64,000 nucleotides of DNA from Scilla litardierei. Its lineage: Eukaryota > Streptophyta > Magnoliopsida > Asparagales > Asparagaceae. How positions within the stretch are numbered: the first letter of the stretch is position 1; the number at the start of each line of letters is the position of its first letter. Shown here in pieces: positions 44,403 through 55,086 of the stretch. Location of the stretch: positions 91,611,248-91,675,247 of the forward strand of contig CM061133.1 of NCBI GenBank assembly GCA_030789695.1. Direction: 5' to 3'. A model generated the notes under the pieces. It had not been told where the DNA came from and did no database searches. It saw only the letters and a program-made list of their open reading frames with translations. The position numbers and the translations under genes were made by a program.

Positions 44403-44950
44403 CTACGCTCCCGGAAGAAGATCAATAGAAAATTCCAAAGCTCGATCCGATGGCAAACCAGACATCTCCTCGGGGAAGACGTCATCAAAATCACGCACCA
44501 CAGCTGGCCTCTCCAGCTCCATCTGCATAGCCACAATCTCTTCCGGCCTGGCCCGAAATCTGACAGGACCAAGCGAACTGCTACCTCGACTGAACTCAAA
44601 TACTGGATGTCCGGGAATCTCGAACACCACCTTCTTCCTCCTACAGTCAATCGTAGCATAGAAGCTCGCAAGCCAATCCATCCCAAAGACCGCATCGTAG
44701 TTTGTGATGTTGTGGACAATAAAATCAGCATAAAGCTCATGTCCATAAACCACCACAGAGCAAGGACTGCACCCACGATGCACCGAGACTACTCCATTCC
44801 CTGTAACGATGTTCCAACTCTTGGAGAGAGGGGACGTCGACAAGGAATGCTTCTCCACGAAGCTGTGGGCCAAAATGCACATCGACGCACCTGAGTCAAA
44901 GAGGACTCGGGCAGGGAACGTGCAAACCAAAACCACACCTAACAAACAGT
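44403..44950 (-). pseudogene. RE-8 protease and linker to RT
   Basis: Begins after intron 2. [20 protein letters not shown] is the aspartic protease active site, then [20 protein letters not shown] and [20 protein letters not shown], then the linker ([20 protein letters not shown]) to a TAG at 44400-44402 where a Gln codon (CAG) is expected. Protease itself is intact. Confidence 0.88.
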
Positions 44951-45050
44951 CTAATCAATCAAATCTTACTCTAGCCACATTCATACACAAGCAACCAACA
45001 TAATTTAACAATCAACTAATTTAGGAAGGACCAACTAGATTGAAAGTTAC
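44951..45050 (-). other. Intron 2 (gag/protease) of RE-8, 100 nt
   Basis: Donor TGCAG/GTAACT at 45050, acceptor TTGATTAG/AC at 44951. Gag ends shortly inside or before it; removing it places protease in the gag frame of the conserved gag tail. Confidence 0.7.
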
Positions 45051-46180
45051 CTGCAATGACCTCATCCATGGCCAAAACCTCCTCCTCGGTCATCAGAAAT
45101 GCCAGCCTCCTTGGCGGAACAGCCTACCGAAAGGCATGCCCTTGTGGAACAAGGGGTACCCCCACGACCAGCGGGCACCGGAGCTCTCTGCTGCAACGGC
45201 GGGGCAGCAATAGGTGCCCTCCAAGGCTGCTTCAACCTCGGGCACTCCCTGAGAGCATGGGCGGGATCTCCACAAGCAATACATTGCCCCAAAAACTTCC
45301 TACACGATTCCTTGATATGGCCCTCCTTGTCACAGAAATGGCAAGTCCTCCGAACAGGCCCCCCTGGCCTCTTAAACTGAACAGGCTGGTTCGGCCTGAA
45401 TCCAGGTCTAACCACAGCTCTCGCCTGTTCCACAGGCCTCTTCCCAGCACCAACAATAGACCCCCTCCTCTGGTTCACGAGCAGCTCCTGCCTCTTGGCT
45501 GCTACTAAAACCTTCTGATAAGATTCCCGGTCAGAAGAGGTCACAAAATTCTGGAGCTCCGAAGCAAGTCCCTGCAGGAACCTCTGATCTCTCTCCTCAG
45601 CGTCCTGCACCATCTTCGGTGCAAACCGACTCAGCCTCATGAACTCTTGGTGATATCGGTCCACCGACGAGCTTCCTTGCTTCAAATCGATAAAAAGCTG
45701 CAGCATCTCTTCTCTGGCAGCTTTTGGGAAGAACTCACCATCAAATCTGGCCTTGAAGGTAGCCCAGACGATCGGCTCCTCCAACATCTTCTCTTCAGCA
45801 TCCCACCAATTCCTGGCATTATCCCTCAGCTGGCGCTTCGCCAAGTCAACCCAACTAACTTCGTTGACCTTGGACATCTTCAGATTGTCCTCGATATTCA
45901 TCATCCATTCATCAGCAGCTAGTGGACCTTCGGTTCCATCAAAATATGCAGGACCCAGCTCTCTGAACTGCTTCGCCCCAGGCTCAGGGCGAGGGGCTTC
46001 CACCACCCGAGCAGCTCGAGCCACCGGAGCATTCTGTACCTGCAGAAGCACACCCTGCTGAACTTGCATCATCTGCATCATCATCCGCATCATCTCTCCA
46101 TTAGTGGGCTCCCGCTCAGGCTCCTCCTCATGAGGGGGCGCACCACTACCACCACCACGGGTGATTCGCCTTCCTGCCAT
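45051..46180 (-). pseudogene. RE-8 Gag, nearly complete with frameshifted tail
   Basis: ATG at 46180 (MAGRRITRGG), preceded by a pyrimidine-rich tract and CATTAG. Residues 20-45 are Met/Gln-rich; the capsid core lies at about 70-225 (YFDGTEGPLAADEW, NWWDAEEKML, FKARFDGEFFPKAAREEM, FVTSSDRESYQKVLVAAKRQ). A basic linker and two CCHC knuckles (CHFCDKEGHIKESC, CIACGDPAHALREC) follow. An indel near 45150 changes frame, so the C-terminus ends GGGFGHG instead of the EVIAG sequence seen in relatives, which is still readable in another frame. Forms the particle; the best Gag in the window. Confidence 0.88.
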
Positions 46181-46321
46181 CTAATGACACAGAAAACGAA
46201 ACAATTAGACTCATAGCTTAGGGCTCCGATGTCGAACTTATTTGTTGGACAATCTTATATTATTATCGTTATACCGATAATTGCAGTTACAGAAGGACCA
46301 GCATGGGCCACCACTAAAACC

Positions 46322-48740
46322 TGTCACGACCCGCTTCCCTAAAATGGAGGCGAGACGTGAGAAGGTCCGCTCAAGCGTGGAGCTGTGAAGCTGCACGCCT
46401 GATAAGCGTAAATTTAGTATAAGCAGGTTCCTGTAATTGCAAACGAAACAACAACAATAATAATAATAAGATGAGACGGATATGAAATACCAATCCCACA
46501 GTTTGTCCACAAAATATTCAACATCACAGAAAAGCCACCAGGCTAAAAGAAAGAGTCTAAAGGCCCAGAACAAGGCCAAACAAAACACAAATATAATAGA
46601 GTATCAACTAGGTGCCACGCACCGACAACCCAAAAGATCTAACAAAACTAGACGTAGACACTACGACTGATCTCCAGTGTCTACGAAGTCCTCGTCCAAC
46701 ACGGGCGCAAGCTCGGCGTCCACCAACACCTCACCCTCAGCAAGAAACTCTGGCTCGGGGTCTAACATGTGTCACCCAAAAGAGTAAAGGGGCACATGTC
46801 AGCAAGTCTAAAAGACTTGGGCAAGAAAACAGAAAATAACTAAGAACCTAGCACTTATGACATTAAACAATGACATGACATTTTAGTTTGATGCAGCAGT
46901 TTAAAAGGGAGACAAGCACGTACGATGTAGCGAAAGCTACCAATTCACTAATCACTTATTACTTATCACTGTTTATCACTTAGTGCATAGAGAGTCCACC
47001 TGCTGGCCAGCTCGTGGCTCAGGCCGCTTATCTCTATCACTATTAAACACTTGTACACTAGAGATTTCGCCTGCTGGCCGGAGTGGCGAATCAGGCCAAC
47101 TCGGGGCTCAGGTGGCCGCTTATCTCTTACCCCACCCATATGTGTCGAGCGTTGGGGTTTTCAACTACAGGGCTCGCTTCTGGAACACGAGCCAGGAAAA
47201 TAATAGCATTGTAGTGTGTGCTACACAATCAGGATAACTAATCAAGATGCAATGCCATAAACAGATATTTGCTTACCGTTAATAGGAAATTCAACATGAC
47301 AGGCAATGATGCAGGGATGATAGAACAGATAATTGCGTACCGTTAATTGAATTTAAACGTGACATACAAGCATGATGAGAGTGACGGATCTAGCTTCGTT
47401 GTCAAGCTAGGTCAAAGGCGTCTAGACGGCTATCCTTTCACCGTCTAGTCTCTTTTACGCTAAAGCATGGGAAATGGCCTAAGACATGGCCCAAAACAAG
47501 AGATGCAAGTTTCACTTTCCAGATACCGGGGTTGACAAGCAACGAAGATCGTCACAAGCTAAACTACGGATGGATCACTGTTATCGCAAAACAATCATTA
47601 GAACAATGATTCTAAATCGATTTCTTAATGGAACCCTAATCATCTAACAATCCATTTTATTAGGGTTTCACAAATGTCAATGGGGGTTATGCTAAAACTA
47701 AAGGAATCGAGTATTACCGTGAAGAGGTGGAGGAGCGATGCCGAGTAACCACGGCAACGGAAGAACGATCCGGCTCAGATCTGGAAATGAGGGAAAAATC
47801 TGGGGAAATGGGTTTTGATGTGGATTTTGGGGGTTTGATGAAGGTTTGGGGAAGATGAGAGATGGGTTGTGACAAGGGAGGGTTTGGATGATGGAGGATG
47901 AGCTTGGGATGGAGGATTGATGGCTTGAGGAAGATGGGGGCTCAATGGGGGAGAAATTAGGGTTTTAGGTCGTGAGGGAGAAGAGGAAAACGTTTGGGAG
48001 GGGTTTAAATAGGATGGGTTGGCAGCTGCCCAGAAATTAGGGTTTTAACACAGATTAGTCGGTCAAAGAGCAACCACTGACCGTCTAGTTTGGGAACTAG
48101 TCGGTCGGTTGACCAACGCAGACCGACTAAGTGTAAACAGTAACTCCTGTACAGAATTAGGATTTAGATTTAGTCGGTCAATGAACAACTGCTGACCGAC
48201 TAGTTTGACAACTAGTCGGTCGAGAGATGAACTTAGACCGATTAAGAAGGAACAGTACTGATACCAAAATTTAGTAAATGAGTTAGTCGGTTAAAGAAGT
48301 ATTGCCGACCGACTAGTTTGCAAACTAGCCGGTCAACCAACGTTCTTAGACCGACTAACGAGAAACAGTAACTCCTGAGAAATTTAGAAAGCCCACTAGT
48401 CGGTCCATGAAGGCTTGCCGATCGACTAAATCGTCATCTATTCGGTCGGTCCCCCTTCTTACACCGGCTAACGTGCACCAAAAGTTCTGATATGGAGCGC
48501 GGAGCTCCGGGATCAATTCCTAAGACTCCTAGGCTTGATCAAATAATAAGATATGACCGATACGAAGCCCGTCACGAATGACTTGCTGCGAAATCGACGA
48601 TTCTAAGAAGGAAGCTAGAAAACACGACGATTCGATTGAAAATGAAAGCCACGGAGACGAAAACCACACGCGAGGTGAAAATCCACCAAAACATATATTA
48701 TAATATAATAAATCCGGATACAAGAAAACCAGTCGTTACA
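46322..48740 (-). repeat. RE-8 5' LTR
   Basis: 2419 bp. Array at 48050-48475, TATTTAAA on minus near 48005-48012. Predicted intron 1 (46830-47717) has lost its acceptor AG: CTG here where the 3' LTR has CAG. Confidence 0.95.
46661..46768 (-). CDS. LTR micro-ORF, 35 codons (RE-8 5' LTR)
   Basis: Starts MLDPEPEF, ends VDTGDQS with a synonymous TCG for the last codon. This copy would be in the RE-8 transcript leader. Confidence 0.65.
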   Translation of the reverse strand: MLDPEPEFLAEGEVLVDAELAPVLDEDFVDTGDQS

Positions 48741-48898
48741 CCTCCATATATCTCCTCGCTAGCACCTCAGTGGACTGTCCTACTCGGAATGGAATAAAGT
48801 GCGCGGATTTGGTTAATCGGTCTACGATCCCCCAAATCGCGTCATTCTGCTTCGGACTCCGAGGTAGTCCAGTCACGAAGTCCATAGTGATGTGTTAC
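48741..48898 (-). pseudogene. RE-7 integrase fragment between RE-8 and RE-9
   Basis: Short part of the integrase core on minus: [17 protein letters not shown] (catalytic Asp) to HFIPF and the end of the first exon at the intron 3 donor. Flanked by TSDs CCTCC (48741-48745, RE-8) and GTTAC (48894-48898, RE-9). Confidence 0.85.
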
Positions 48899-49164
48899 TG
48901 TAACGACTGGTTTTTCATGTATGGATTTTATTATATATATATATTTGGTTGCTTCTCCTTGATTGTGATTTCCATTTCCGTCTCCGGAGTTTTTATTTTC
49001 GTTCGTTTCGTCGTGATTCTCTAGATTCTTCCGTCGGTCGGCGTGTTTGAAGTAAGTCATTCATGACGGGCTTCATAACGTCGATATCTTAGAGTTAGAA
49101 CGAGCCTATGAGACTTAGGAAACCATCCCGGAGTTTCGCGCTCCATTTCGGAACTTTCAGTGCA

Positions 49165-49585
49165 CATTAGCCGGTATAAGAAGGGGCACCGACCGACTAG
49201 ATGACGATCCAGTCGGTCGGAAAACCTTCTTGAACCGACTAGTGGGCTTGAAAAGTTATTCAGGAGTTACTGTTTATCGTTAGTCGGTCTAAGAACGTTG
49301 GTTGACCGACTAGGTTGCAAACTAGTCGGTCGGCAATGCTTCTTTAACCGACTAACTCATTAACTATTTTTGGTACCAGTTACTGTTCCCTCTTAGTCGG
49401 TCTAAGAACGTTCATCGACCGACTAGATGTCAAACTAGTCGGTCAGTAGTTGTTCTTTAACCGACTAACTCTTAGTTCAGGTTTTCGTCTGGGGTTACTG
49501 TTTACACTTAGTCGGTCTGCGTTGGTCAACCGACCGACTAGTTCCCAAACTAGTCGGTCAGTGGTTGTTCTTTGACCGACTAAAC
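49165..49585 (+). repeat. ACCGACTAG/CTAGTCGGT palindrome array (RE-9)
   Basis: Four to five hairpin units with GTTACTGTTTA spacers, ending about 45 bp before the TATA box. Confidence 0.75.
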
Positions 49586-49627
49586 AGTACAGGAAACCCT
49601 AGTTTTACCCTAGCCGCCACCAAACTC

Positions 49628-49635
49628 TATAAATA
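49628..49635 (+). promoter_or_regulatory. TATA box of RE-9
   Basis: TATAAATA in CTCTATAAATACCCC, the best TATA match among these LTRs. Confidence 0.65.
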
Positions 49636-50264
49636 CCCCTCCAAACGTTTTCTTCTTCTCCCTCATGACCTAAAACCCTAATTTCTCCCCCATTGAGCCC
49701 CCATCTTCCTCAAACCATTAATCCTTCATCCCAAGCTCATCCTTCATCATCCAAACCCTTACTTAACACTTCCCACCTTCCATCTTCCCCAAACCTTCAT
49801 CAAACCCTCAAAATCCACATCCAAACCTATTTCTCCAGATTTTTCCCTCATTTCCAGATCTGAGCCAGATCGTTCTTCCGTTGCCGTGGTTGCTCGGCAT
49901 CGTTCCTTCGCTTCTTCACGGTAATACTCGATTCCTTTAGTTTTAGCATAACCCACATTGACATTGTGAAACCCTAATAAAATGGATTATTAGATGATTA
50001 GGATTCTAATAAGAAACCAATTTAGAATCATTGTGCTAATAATTGTTTTGCCATAACAGTGAATCCATTCCGTAGTTAGCTTGTGTGACGATCTTCATTG
50101 CTTGTCAATCTCGGTATCAGGCAAGTGAAACTTGAATCTCTTGATTTGGGCCATGTCTTAGGCCATTACCTTGCTTTAGCGTAAAAGAGACTAGACGGTG
50201 AAAGGATAGCCGTCTAAACGCCCTTGACCTAGCTTGACAACGAAGCTTGGTCCGTCACCCTCAT

Positions 50265-50390
50265 CATGCTTGTATGTCACGTTTACTTTCCCTTAACGGT
50301 ACGCGAATATGTTCATGTCATTGCATTTTGCCTGTCACGTTTAATTTCTATTAACGGTACGCGAATATCTGCCCCTGTCATTGCATGCTT
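50265..50390 (+). repeat. Tandem duplication in RE-9 (GTCACGTTTA unit)
   Basis: Two copies of about 60 bp beginning TGTCACGTTTA and containing TTAACGGTACGCGAATAT. RE-8 LTRs show a similar duplication. Confidence 0.7.
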
Positions 50391-50517
50391 GAACACTCGT
50401 CGTGATAGTGTAGCTTCGCTACATAATTGTACTATTTGTTCCGGCTAGGCACCCACCTTGCGTGGGCACAATCTTATGCCAAATACACTTTCTGGCTCGT
50501 GTTCCAGAAGACGAGCT

Positions 50518-50635
50518 CAACACAGCCTGCGGGCAATAGGGCACTCGTTGAGTGATCCCTTGTACTTGATACTTGAACACAGCCTGCGGACAATAGGGCA
50601 CTCGTTGAGTGATCCCTTGTACTTGTTACTTGACA
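50518..50635 (+). repeat. Tandem duplication in RE-9 (ACACAGCCTGCGG unit)
   Basis: Two almost identical copies of about 57 bp containing GCAATAGGGCACTCGTTGAG; not seen in RE-8. Confidence 0.8.
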
Positions 50636-50821
50636 TTACATGTCACACCGACCACTTGATACTTGCTACTTGTACTTTACTTACTTGTTACTTCCTTACT
50701 ATACTTGTCATGCCATGCACCATACTTTAACTGTTAGGCTGTTAGTTTACTTTTCATTCAGTTTCCTTGCACAAGTCTTTCGACTTGCTGACACGTGCCC
50801 CTTTTCTCTTTTGGGTGACAC

Positions 50822-50929
50822 ATGTTAGAGCCCGAGCCTGAGTTACTTGCTGAGGACGCGGTGTTCGCTGACGCTGAGTCAGAACCCGCGTTGATTGAGG
50901 ACTTCACTGACACTGGGGATCAGTCTTAG
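50822..50929 (+). CDS. LTR micro-ORF, 35 codons (RE-9)
   Basis: Starts MLEPEPELLAED, ends TDTGDQS. Compared with RE-4, I count by eye 14 changes at third, 6 at first and 3 at second codon positions, with no indel: a coding-like pattern in a solo LTR. Confidence 0.68.
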   Translation: MLEPEPELLAEDAVFADAESEPALIEDFTDTGDQS

Positions 50930-51272
50930 TTCTTAGTTGGCTTCCTTGTTTAGACTGCTTAGTTGTCGGTGCGTGGCACGTAGTTTGATACTCCGTTATG
51001 TTTATGTCTTGTTTGGCCTTGTTTTGGGCCTTAGACTCTTTCCTGTTAGCCTGGTGGCTTTTTCTGTGATGTTGAAAATTTTGTGGACAAACTTTGGGAT
51101 TGGTTATTTCATATACGTCTCATTTTATTATTATTATTGTTGTTGTTCCGTTTGCGTTTACAGCGACCTGCTTATACTAAATTGACGCTTATCAGGCGTG
51201 CGGCTTCACGGCTCCACGCTTGAGCGGACCTTCTCACGTCTCGCCTCCATTTTAGGGAAGCGGGGCGTGACA

Positions 51273-51729
51273 GTTACCACTTCCACTCCGGAATCAGAAG
51301 CGGTTGTAGAAACCCTGTCGTACGCTGATGCTCCGCCTTTACCTGCTGGCAAACCAGACACTTGGCTACGCTCCGAGCCACGCTCCTCTTCATACCATGC
51401 CACCAATAGTTCAGGCAAAGATCCTTGTACATCTTGGTGCCACCAGGATGCACAGAATACGACGAACTGTGTGCCTCAACCAACAGCTCCTCTCTGATGT
51501 CCCCGGCTGGCACACACAACCTGGCTCCAAACCTCAGCGAGCCATCCTCATGAATCAAGAAGTCAGTTCACAGACCGGCTTCCACCAACTACCGTATCTT
51601 CACCAACTTCGGGTCTCCAGCCTGCCCAGCCTTGATCCTATCCACGATCGTTGACTGTATCTGCATGCACATCAACGAAGAGACCTCACCAGGCAGAACA
51701 ATCTCAATACCGGACTCGCAAAAATCCTG
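51273..51729 (-). pseudogene. RE-7 integrase N-terminal part
   Basis: Linker and zinc-binding domain: DGSLRFGARLCVPAGDI, VHPGGTKMYKDLCLNYWWHG, KCLVCQQVKAEHQRT, then LIPEWKW up to RE-9. The stretch above 51558 has stops (for example where relatives read VEAGLRTDF). Confidence 0.85.
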
Positions 51730-52886
51730 CTACAATCTCCACTGCGAAGTCAACAACACCACCGCTGGAAGCCTACTCAGCGCATCCGGAACCACATTCA
51801 CCTTGACATGGTGAAATTGCAAATCGATCTCATAATCTGCCATGAGCTCCAACCACCAACGCTGTCGCATGTTGAGCTCCTTTTGAGTAAAAATGTACTT
51901 CAAGCTTTTGTGATCGGCGAAGATCTTCACCCTCTCACTCAGCAGGAAGTGCCTCCAAATTTTCAGCGCAAACACAACAGTGGCCAACTCCAAATCGTGC
52001 GTCGGATAATTCTTCTCATGAGCCTTAAGCTGACGAGAAGCATACGCAACCAATGCCTATGCTGATGCAATACATAACTGAGACCCTTGCCAGAAGCATC
52101 GTAAAAGATCTCGAATCCTCCACTCCGATCAGGCACAGCAAGAACAGGGGCAGACGTCAGCCTCTCCTTCAGAATACCAAAATCCTTCTCACAATCATCA
52201 GTCCAAACATAAGATACATCCTTCCGCGTCAGTCTGGTCATCGGCTCGGTAATACGGGAGAAATCCTTAATGAAATGCCGGTAATAACCAGCCAATCCAA
52301 AGAAACTCCGGATCTCAGACGCTGACTGCGGAACAGGCCACTCCCTGATAGCCTTAATCTTCTCGGGGTCCACCGAAATACCATCTCCAGTCACCACATG
52401 CCCGAGAAAAGCAACTATGTCCAGCCAAAACTCGCACTTGGAATACTTAGCATACAACCGATGCTTCCTCAAGATCTCCAACACTGTCCTCAAGTGCGAA
52501 GCATGCTCCTCCTCTGACTTCGAGTAGATCAGAATGTCGTCAATGAAGATAACGACAAACTTGTCTAAAAAGTCATAGAAGATCAGGTTCATCAGATTCA
52601 TACAAATTGTGGGTGCGTTGGTTACACCGAAAGGCATAACCACGAACTCGTAGTGTCCATACTTCGTCCTGAATGCTTTCTTTGGAACATCTTCCTTCCT
52701 CACCTTCAGCTGGTGGTAACCACTCCTCAGATCCAACTTAGAGAATACCCTCGATCCTCCAAGCTGATCAAAAATATCATCAATACGAGGCAATGGATAT
52801 TGATTCTTGACGGTCACCGCATTCAACTCCCGGTAGTCCACACACATGCGACGCGAAACGTCCTTCTTCTTTACCAGCAAGACCGA
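51730..52886 (-). pseudogene. RE-7 reverse transcriptase and RNase H
   Basis: RT from [20 protein letters not shown] through [15 protein letters not shown] and the intact catalytic FIDDILIYS to [18 protein letters not shown]. Then RNase H ([20 protein letters not shown]), with a one-base shift near 52050; the rest ([44 protein letters not shown]) is in another frame. At its 5' end a deletion has joined it to the protease, so the linker with PEEMSGLP is missing and the upstream frame does not match. Confidence 0.87.
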
Positions 52887-53219
52887 TCTCGAACACCACC
52901 TTCTTCCTCCGACAATCGAGCATGGCATAGAAACTCCCAAGCCAGTCCATCCCAAGGATAGCATCATAATTGATGATGTCGTGGACAATGAAATCAGCGT
53001 AGAGCTCATGTCCACAGACCACCAAAGGGCAAGAATTGCAACCACGATGCACGGAGACCACGCCATTCCCCGTAATGATATTCCAACTCTTGGGTATAGG
53101 GGAAGTCGAAAAGGAATGATTCTCCACGAAGCTCCGGGAAATAATGCACATCGATGCACCAGAGTCGAAGAGGACTCGTGCAGGAAATGTGCAAACCAAA
53201 ATCACACCAAACAGATAGT
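52887..53219 (-). pseudogene. RE-7 protease, truncated by deletion into RT
   Basis: Begins after intron 2 ([17 protein letters not shown], intact active site), continues [18 protein letters not shown] and [12 protein letters not shown], then ends at the deletion joint near 52886. Relatives have about 125 further residues before LLVKKK. Confidence 0.86.
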
Positions 53220-53316
53220 CTAACAATCAAATTCTATTCTAGCATGCATAACAACAACCAAACAAATTCCATCAAACAAGACAAACTAGAAAAAGAACAA
53301 CTAGGTCGAGGGTTAC
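53220..53316 (-). other. Intron 2 (gag/protease) of RE-7, 97 nt
   Basis: Donor TCGCAG/GTAACC at 53316, T-rich body, acceptor TGATTGTTAG/AC at 53220. The gag frame read through the donor ends in a stop inside it. Donor and acceptor are both phase 1. Confidence 0.72.
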
Positions 53317-54448
53317 CTGCGATAACCTCATCCTCAGTCTCAGCCTCAACTGCAGTCATCAGGAAAGCCTGTCTCCTCGGCTGAACGGCCTGCTGAAAAG
53401 CCTGCCTCTGCGGATCGAGAGGCGCTCCACGTCCAGCAGGTACATGTGCCTTCTGCTGCAACGGCTGAGCTGCAACAGGTCCCCTCCGCGGCTGCTTGGA
53501 TTTCGGGCAGTCCATCATGGTATGCGTAGGATCACCACAAACCAAGCACTGTCCCAACATCTTCCGACACTGATCCTTGACATGTCCAGTCTTGCCACAA
53601 AAATGGCAAGTCTTCAGAGTAGGAGGTCCTCCGGGCCTCTTGAATTGTACCGGCTGATTGGGCCTGAACCCCGGTCTCATCACTACCCTGACCTGCTCTA
53701 CAGGCCTCTTCCCAGCTCCAGAAGCACATCCTCTCTTCTGGTTCACAATCAGCTCATGGCTCTTCGCTGCAACCAGCACCTTCTAATAGTTCTCCGAATC
53801 AGAAGAAGTCACAAAGCTCTGAAGATCCAAAGAAAGCCCCTGCAGAAACCTCTGGGCCCTCTCATCAGCATCCTGCACTATCTTCGGTGCGAAACGGCTC
53901 AGCCTGGTGAACTCCTGGTGATACTGGTCCACCGTCAAGCTCCCCTGCTTCAGGTCGATGAAGCGCTGCGCCATCTCCCTCCTGGCAACCTTCGGAAAGT
54001 ATTCCTCATCGAATCTGGACTTGAAAGTAGCCCAAGATATCGGCTCCTCCAGCAACTACTCCTCGACATCCCACCAGTTCTGCGCATTATCCTTGAGCTA
54101 CCTCTTCGCCTAGTCAACCCATCCAGCCGGGTCGACCTTCGAGATCTTCAAGTTGTCCTCCATGTTCCTAGTCCACTCATCCGCATCTAGAGGTCCTTCG
54201 GTCCCATCAAAGTAAGCGGGGCCCAGCTCCCGAAACTGCTTCGCTCCTCGCTCGAAGAGAGGGACATTCTGAACAGGCTGCGCTGCTCGAGCAGGCAGAA
54301 CATTCCTGGCATTCTGCAGCATCCCCTGCTGCACCTGCATCATCTGATGCATCATCCGCATGATCTCCCCATTGGTGGGCTCCCGGTCCAGCTCCTCGAC
54401 GTGAGGGGGCACACCACCACCAGCACGGGTATTCCGTCTTCCAGCCAT
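53317..54448 (-). pseudogene. RE-7 gag with several stops
   Basis: ATG at 54448 (MAGRRNTRAGG). N-terminal Met/Gln stretch and capsid core are recognisable (YFDGTEGPLDADEW, FKSRFDEEYFPKVARREM, FVTSSDSENY). Stops lie in VD*AKR*L near 54100-54115 (one Leu, one Gln codon of relatives), at about 54056 and at about 53784 (Gln). The C-terminal part is open: two CCHC knuckles CHFCGKTGHVKDQC and CLVCGDPTHTMMDC, then the conserved tail to the intron 2 donor. Confidence 0.87.
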
Positions 54449-54920
54449 CTATTGACACAGGAAAAACGAAATAAATCAGACTCTTAGCCTTATAACTCGG
54501 TGCCGAAATTATTTATCGGACATTATATAATTTCTTATCGTTGTTCCGATTAGGTCACAGTTACAGAGTTGACCTGCATGGGCCAACAAAGAAACCTGTC
54601 ACGACCCGCTTCCCTAAAATGGAGGTGAGGCGTAACGAGGCCCGCTCAGGCTTGGAGCTGCGAAGCTCCAGCCTGTAAAGCGTCTGGAATAACACACAAG
54701 TCTCAGTAATGTGACACGGAACAAAGATAACAATAATAGAAACAGAGGCAAATAAAGGTTATTATTCATCTCAAGTCCAGATAAAATTCGACAACCGCAA
54801 AAATGCCACCATGCAAACAAGAAGAGTCCAAAAGAAAAGGCCAAGCATGGCCAACAAGAATCTAACAACAAATGGTGCTACTCACAGACAAACAAATAAA
54901 GAAAGGTCTGCGAAGGGACA

Positions 54921-55028
54921 CTAGGACTGGTCACTGGTGTCCTCGTACTCTACGTCAGCAACAGAATCGGGCACGAACTCCACAAACTCGTCGCCCTCAA
55001 CAGCAAACTCTGGCTCAGCAACTAACAT
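54921..55028 (-). CDS. LTR micro-ORF, 35 codons (RE-7 5' LTR)
   Basis: Starts MLVAEPEF, ends EDTGDQS; differs from the 3' LTR copy by single bases only. Confidence 0.65.
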   Translation of the reverse strand: MLVAEPEFAVEGDEFVEFVPDSVADVEYEDTSDQS

Positions 55029-55086
55029 GCGTCACCCAAAGAGAAGGGGCACTTGTCAGCAAGTCTACAAGACTTGTGCAAGGAAA

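Larger units (their letters stand above)
39079..48740 (-). mobile_element. RE-8, the most complete Ty3/gypsy element of the window
   Basis: LTRs 39079-41498 and 46322-48740 (about 2420 bp, very similar), TSDs CCTCC at 39074-39078 and 48741-48745. Internal order on minus: leader, gag (45051-46180), intron 2, protease (44403-44950), RT, RNase H, integrase with intron 3, chromodomain, polypurine tract (41499-41509). All domains are present, but several single-base stops and small indels break the frame, so this copy is probably not autonomous. Confidence 0.95.
49921..50761 (+). other. Predicted LTR leader intron 1 (RE-9)
   Basis: Donor TTCACG/GTAATA at 49921, acceptor TTTTCATTCAG/TTTCC at 50761, 841 nt. 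Confidence 0.6.
48899..51272 (+). mobile_element. RE-9, solo gypsy LTR
   Basis: 2374 bp, TGTAACGACTGG...GGGGCGTGACA, related to the RE-8 LTR but in opposite orientation. TSDs GTTAC lie at 48894-48898 and 51273-51277, with no internal region, so it is a product of LTR-LTR recombination. It keeps array, TATA box, intron 1 signals, hairpins and the micro-ORF. Confidence 0.95.

Noticed and set aside
51963..53159. 398-codon frame read as one protease-RT protein
   Set aside because: The first 90 codons are the protease gene in the wrong frame; the continuity is an artefact of the deletion near 52886.
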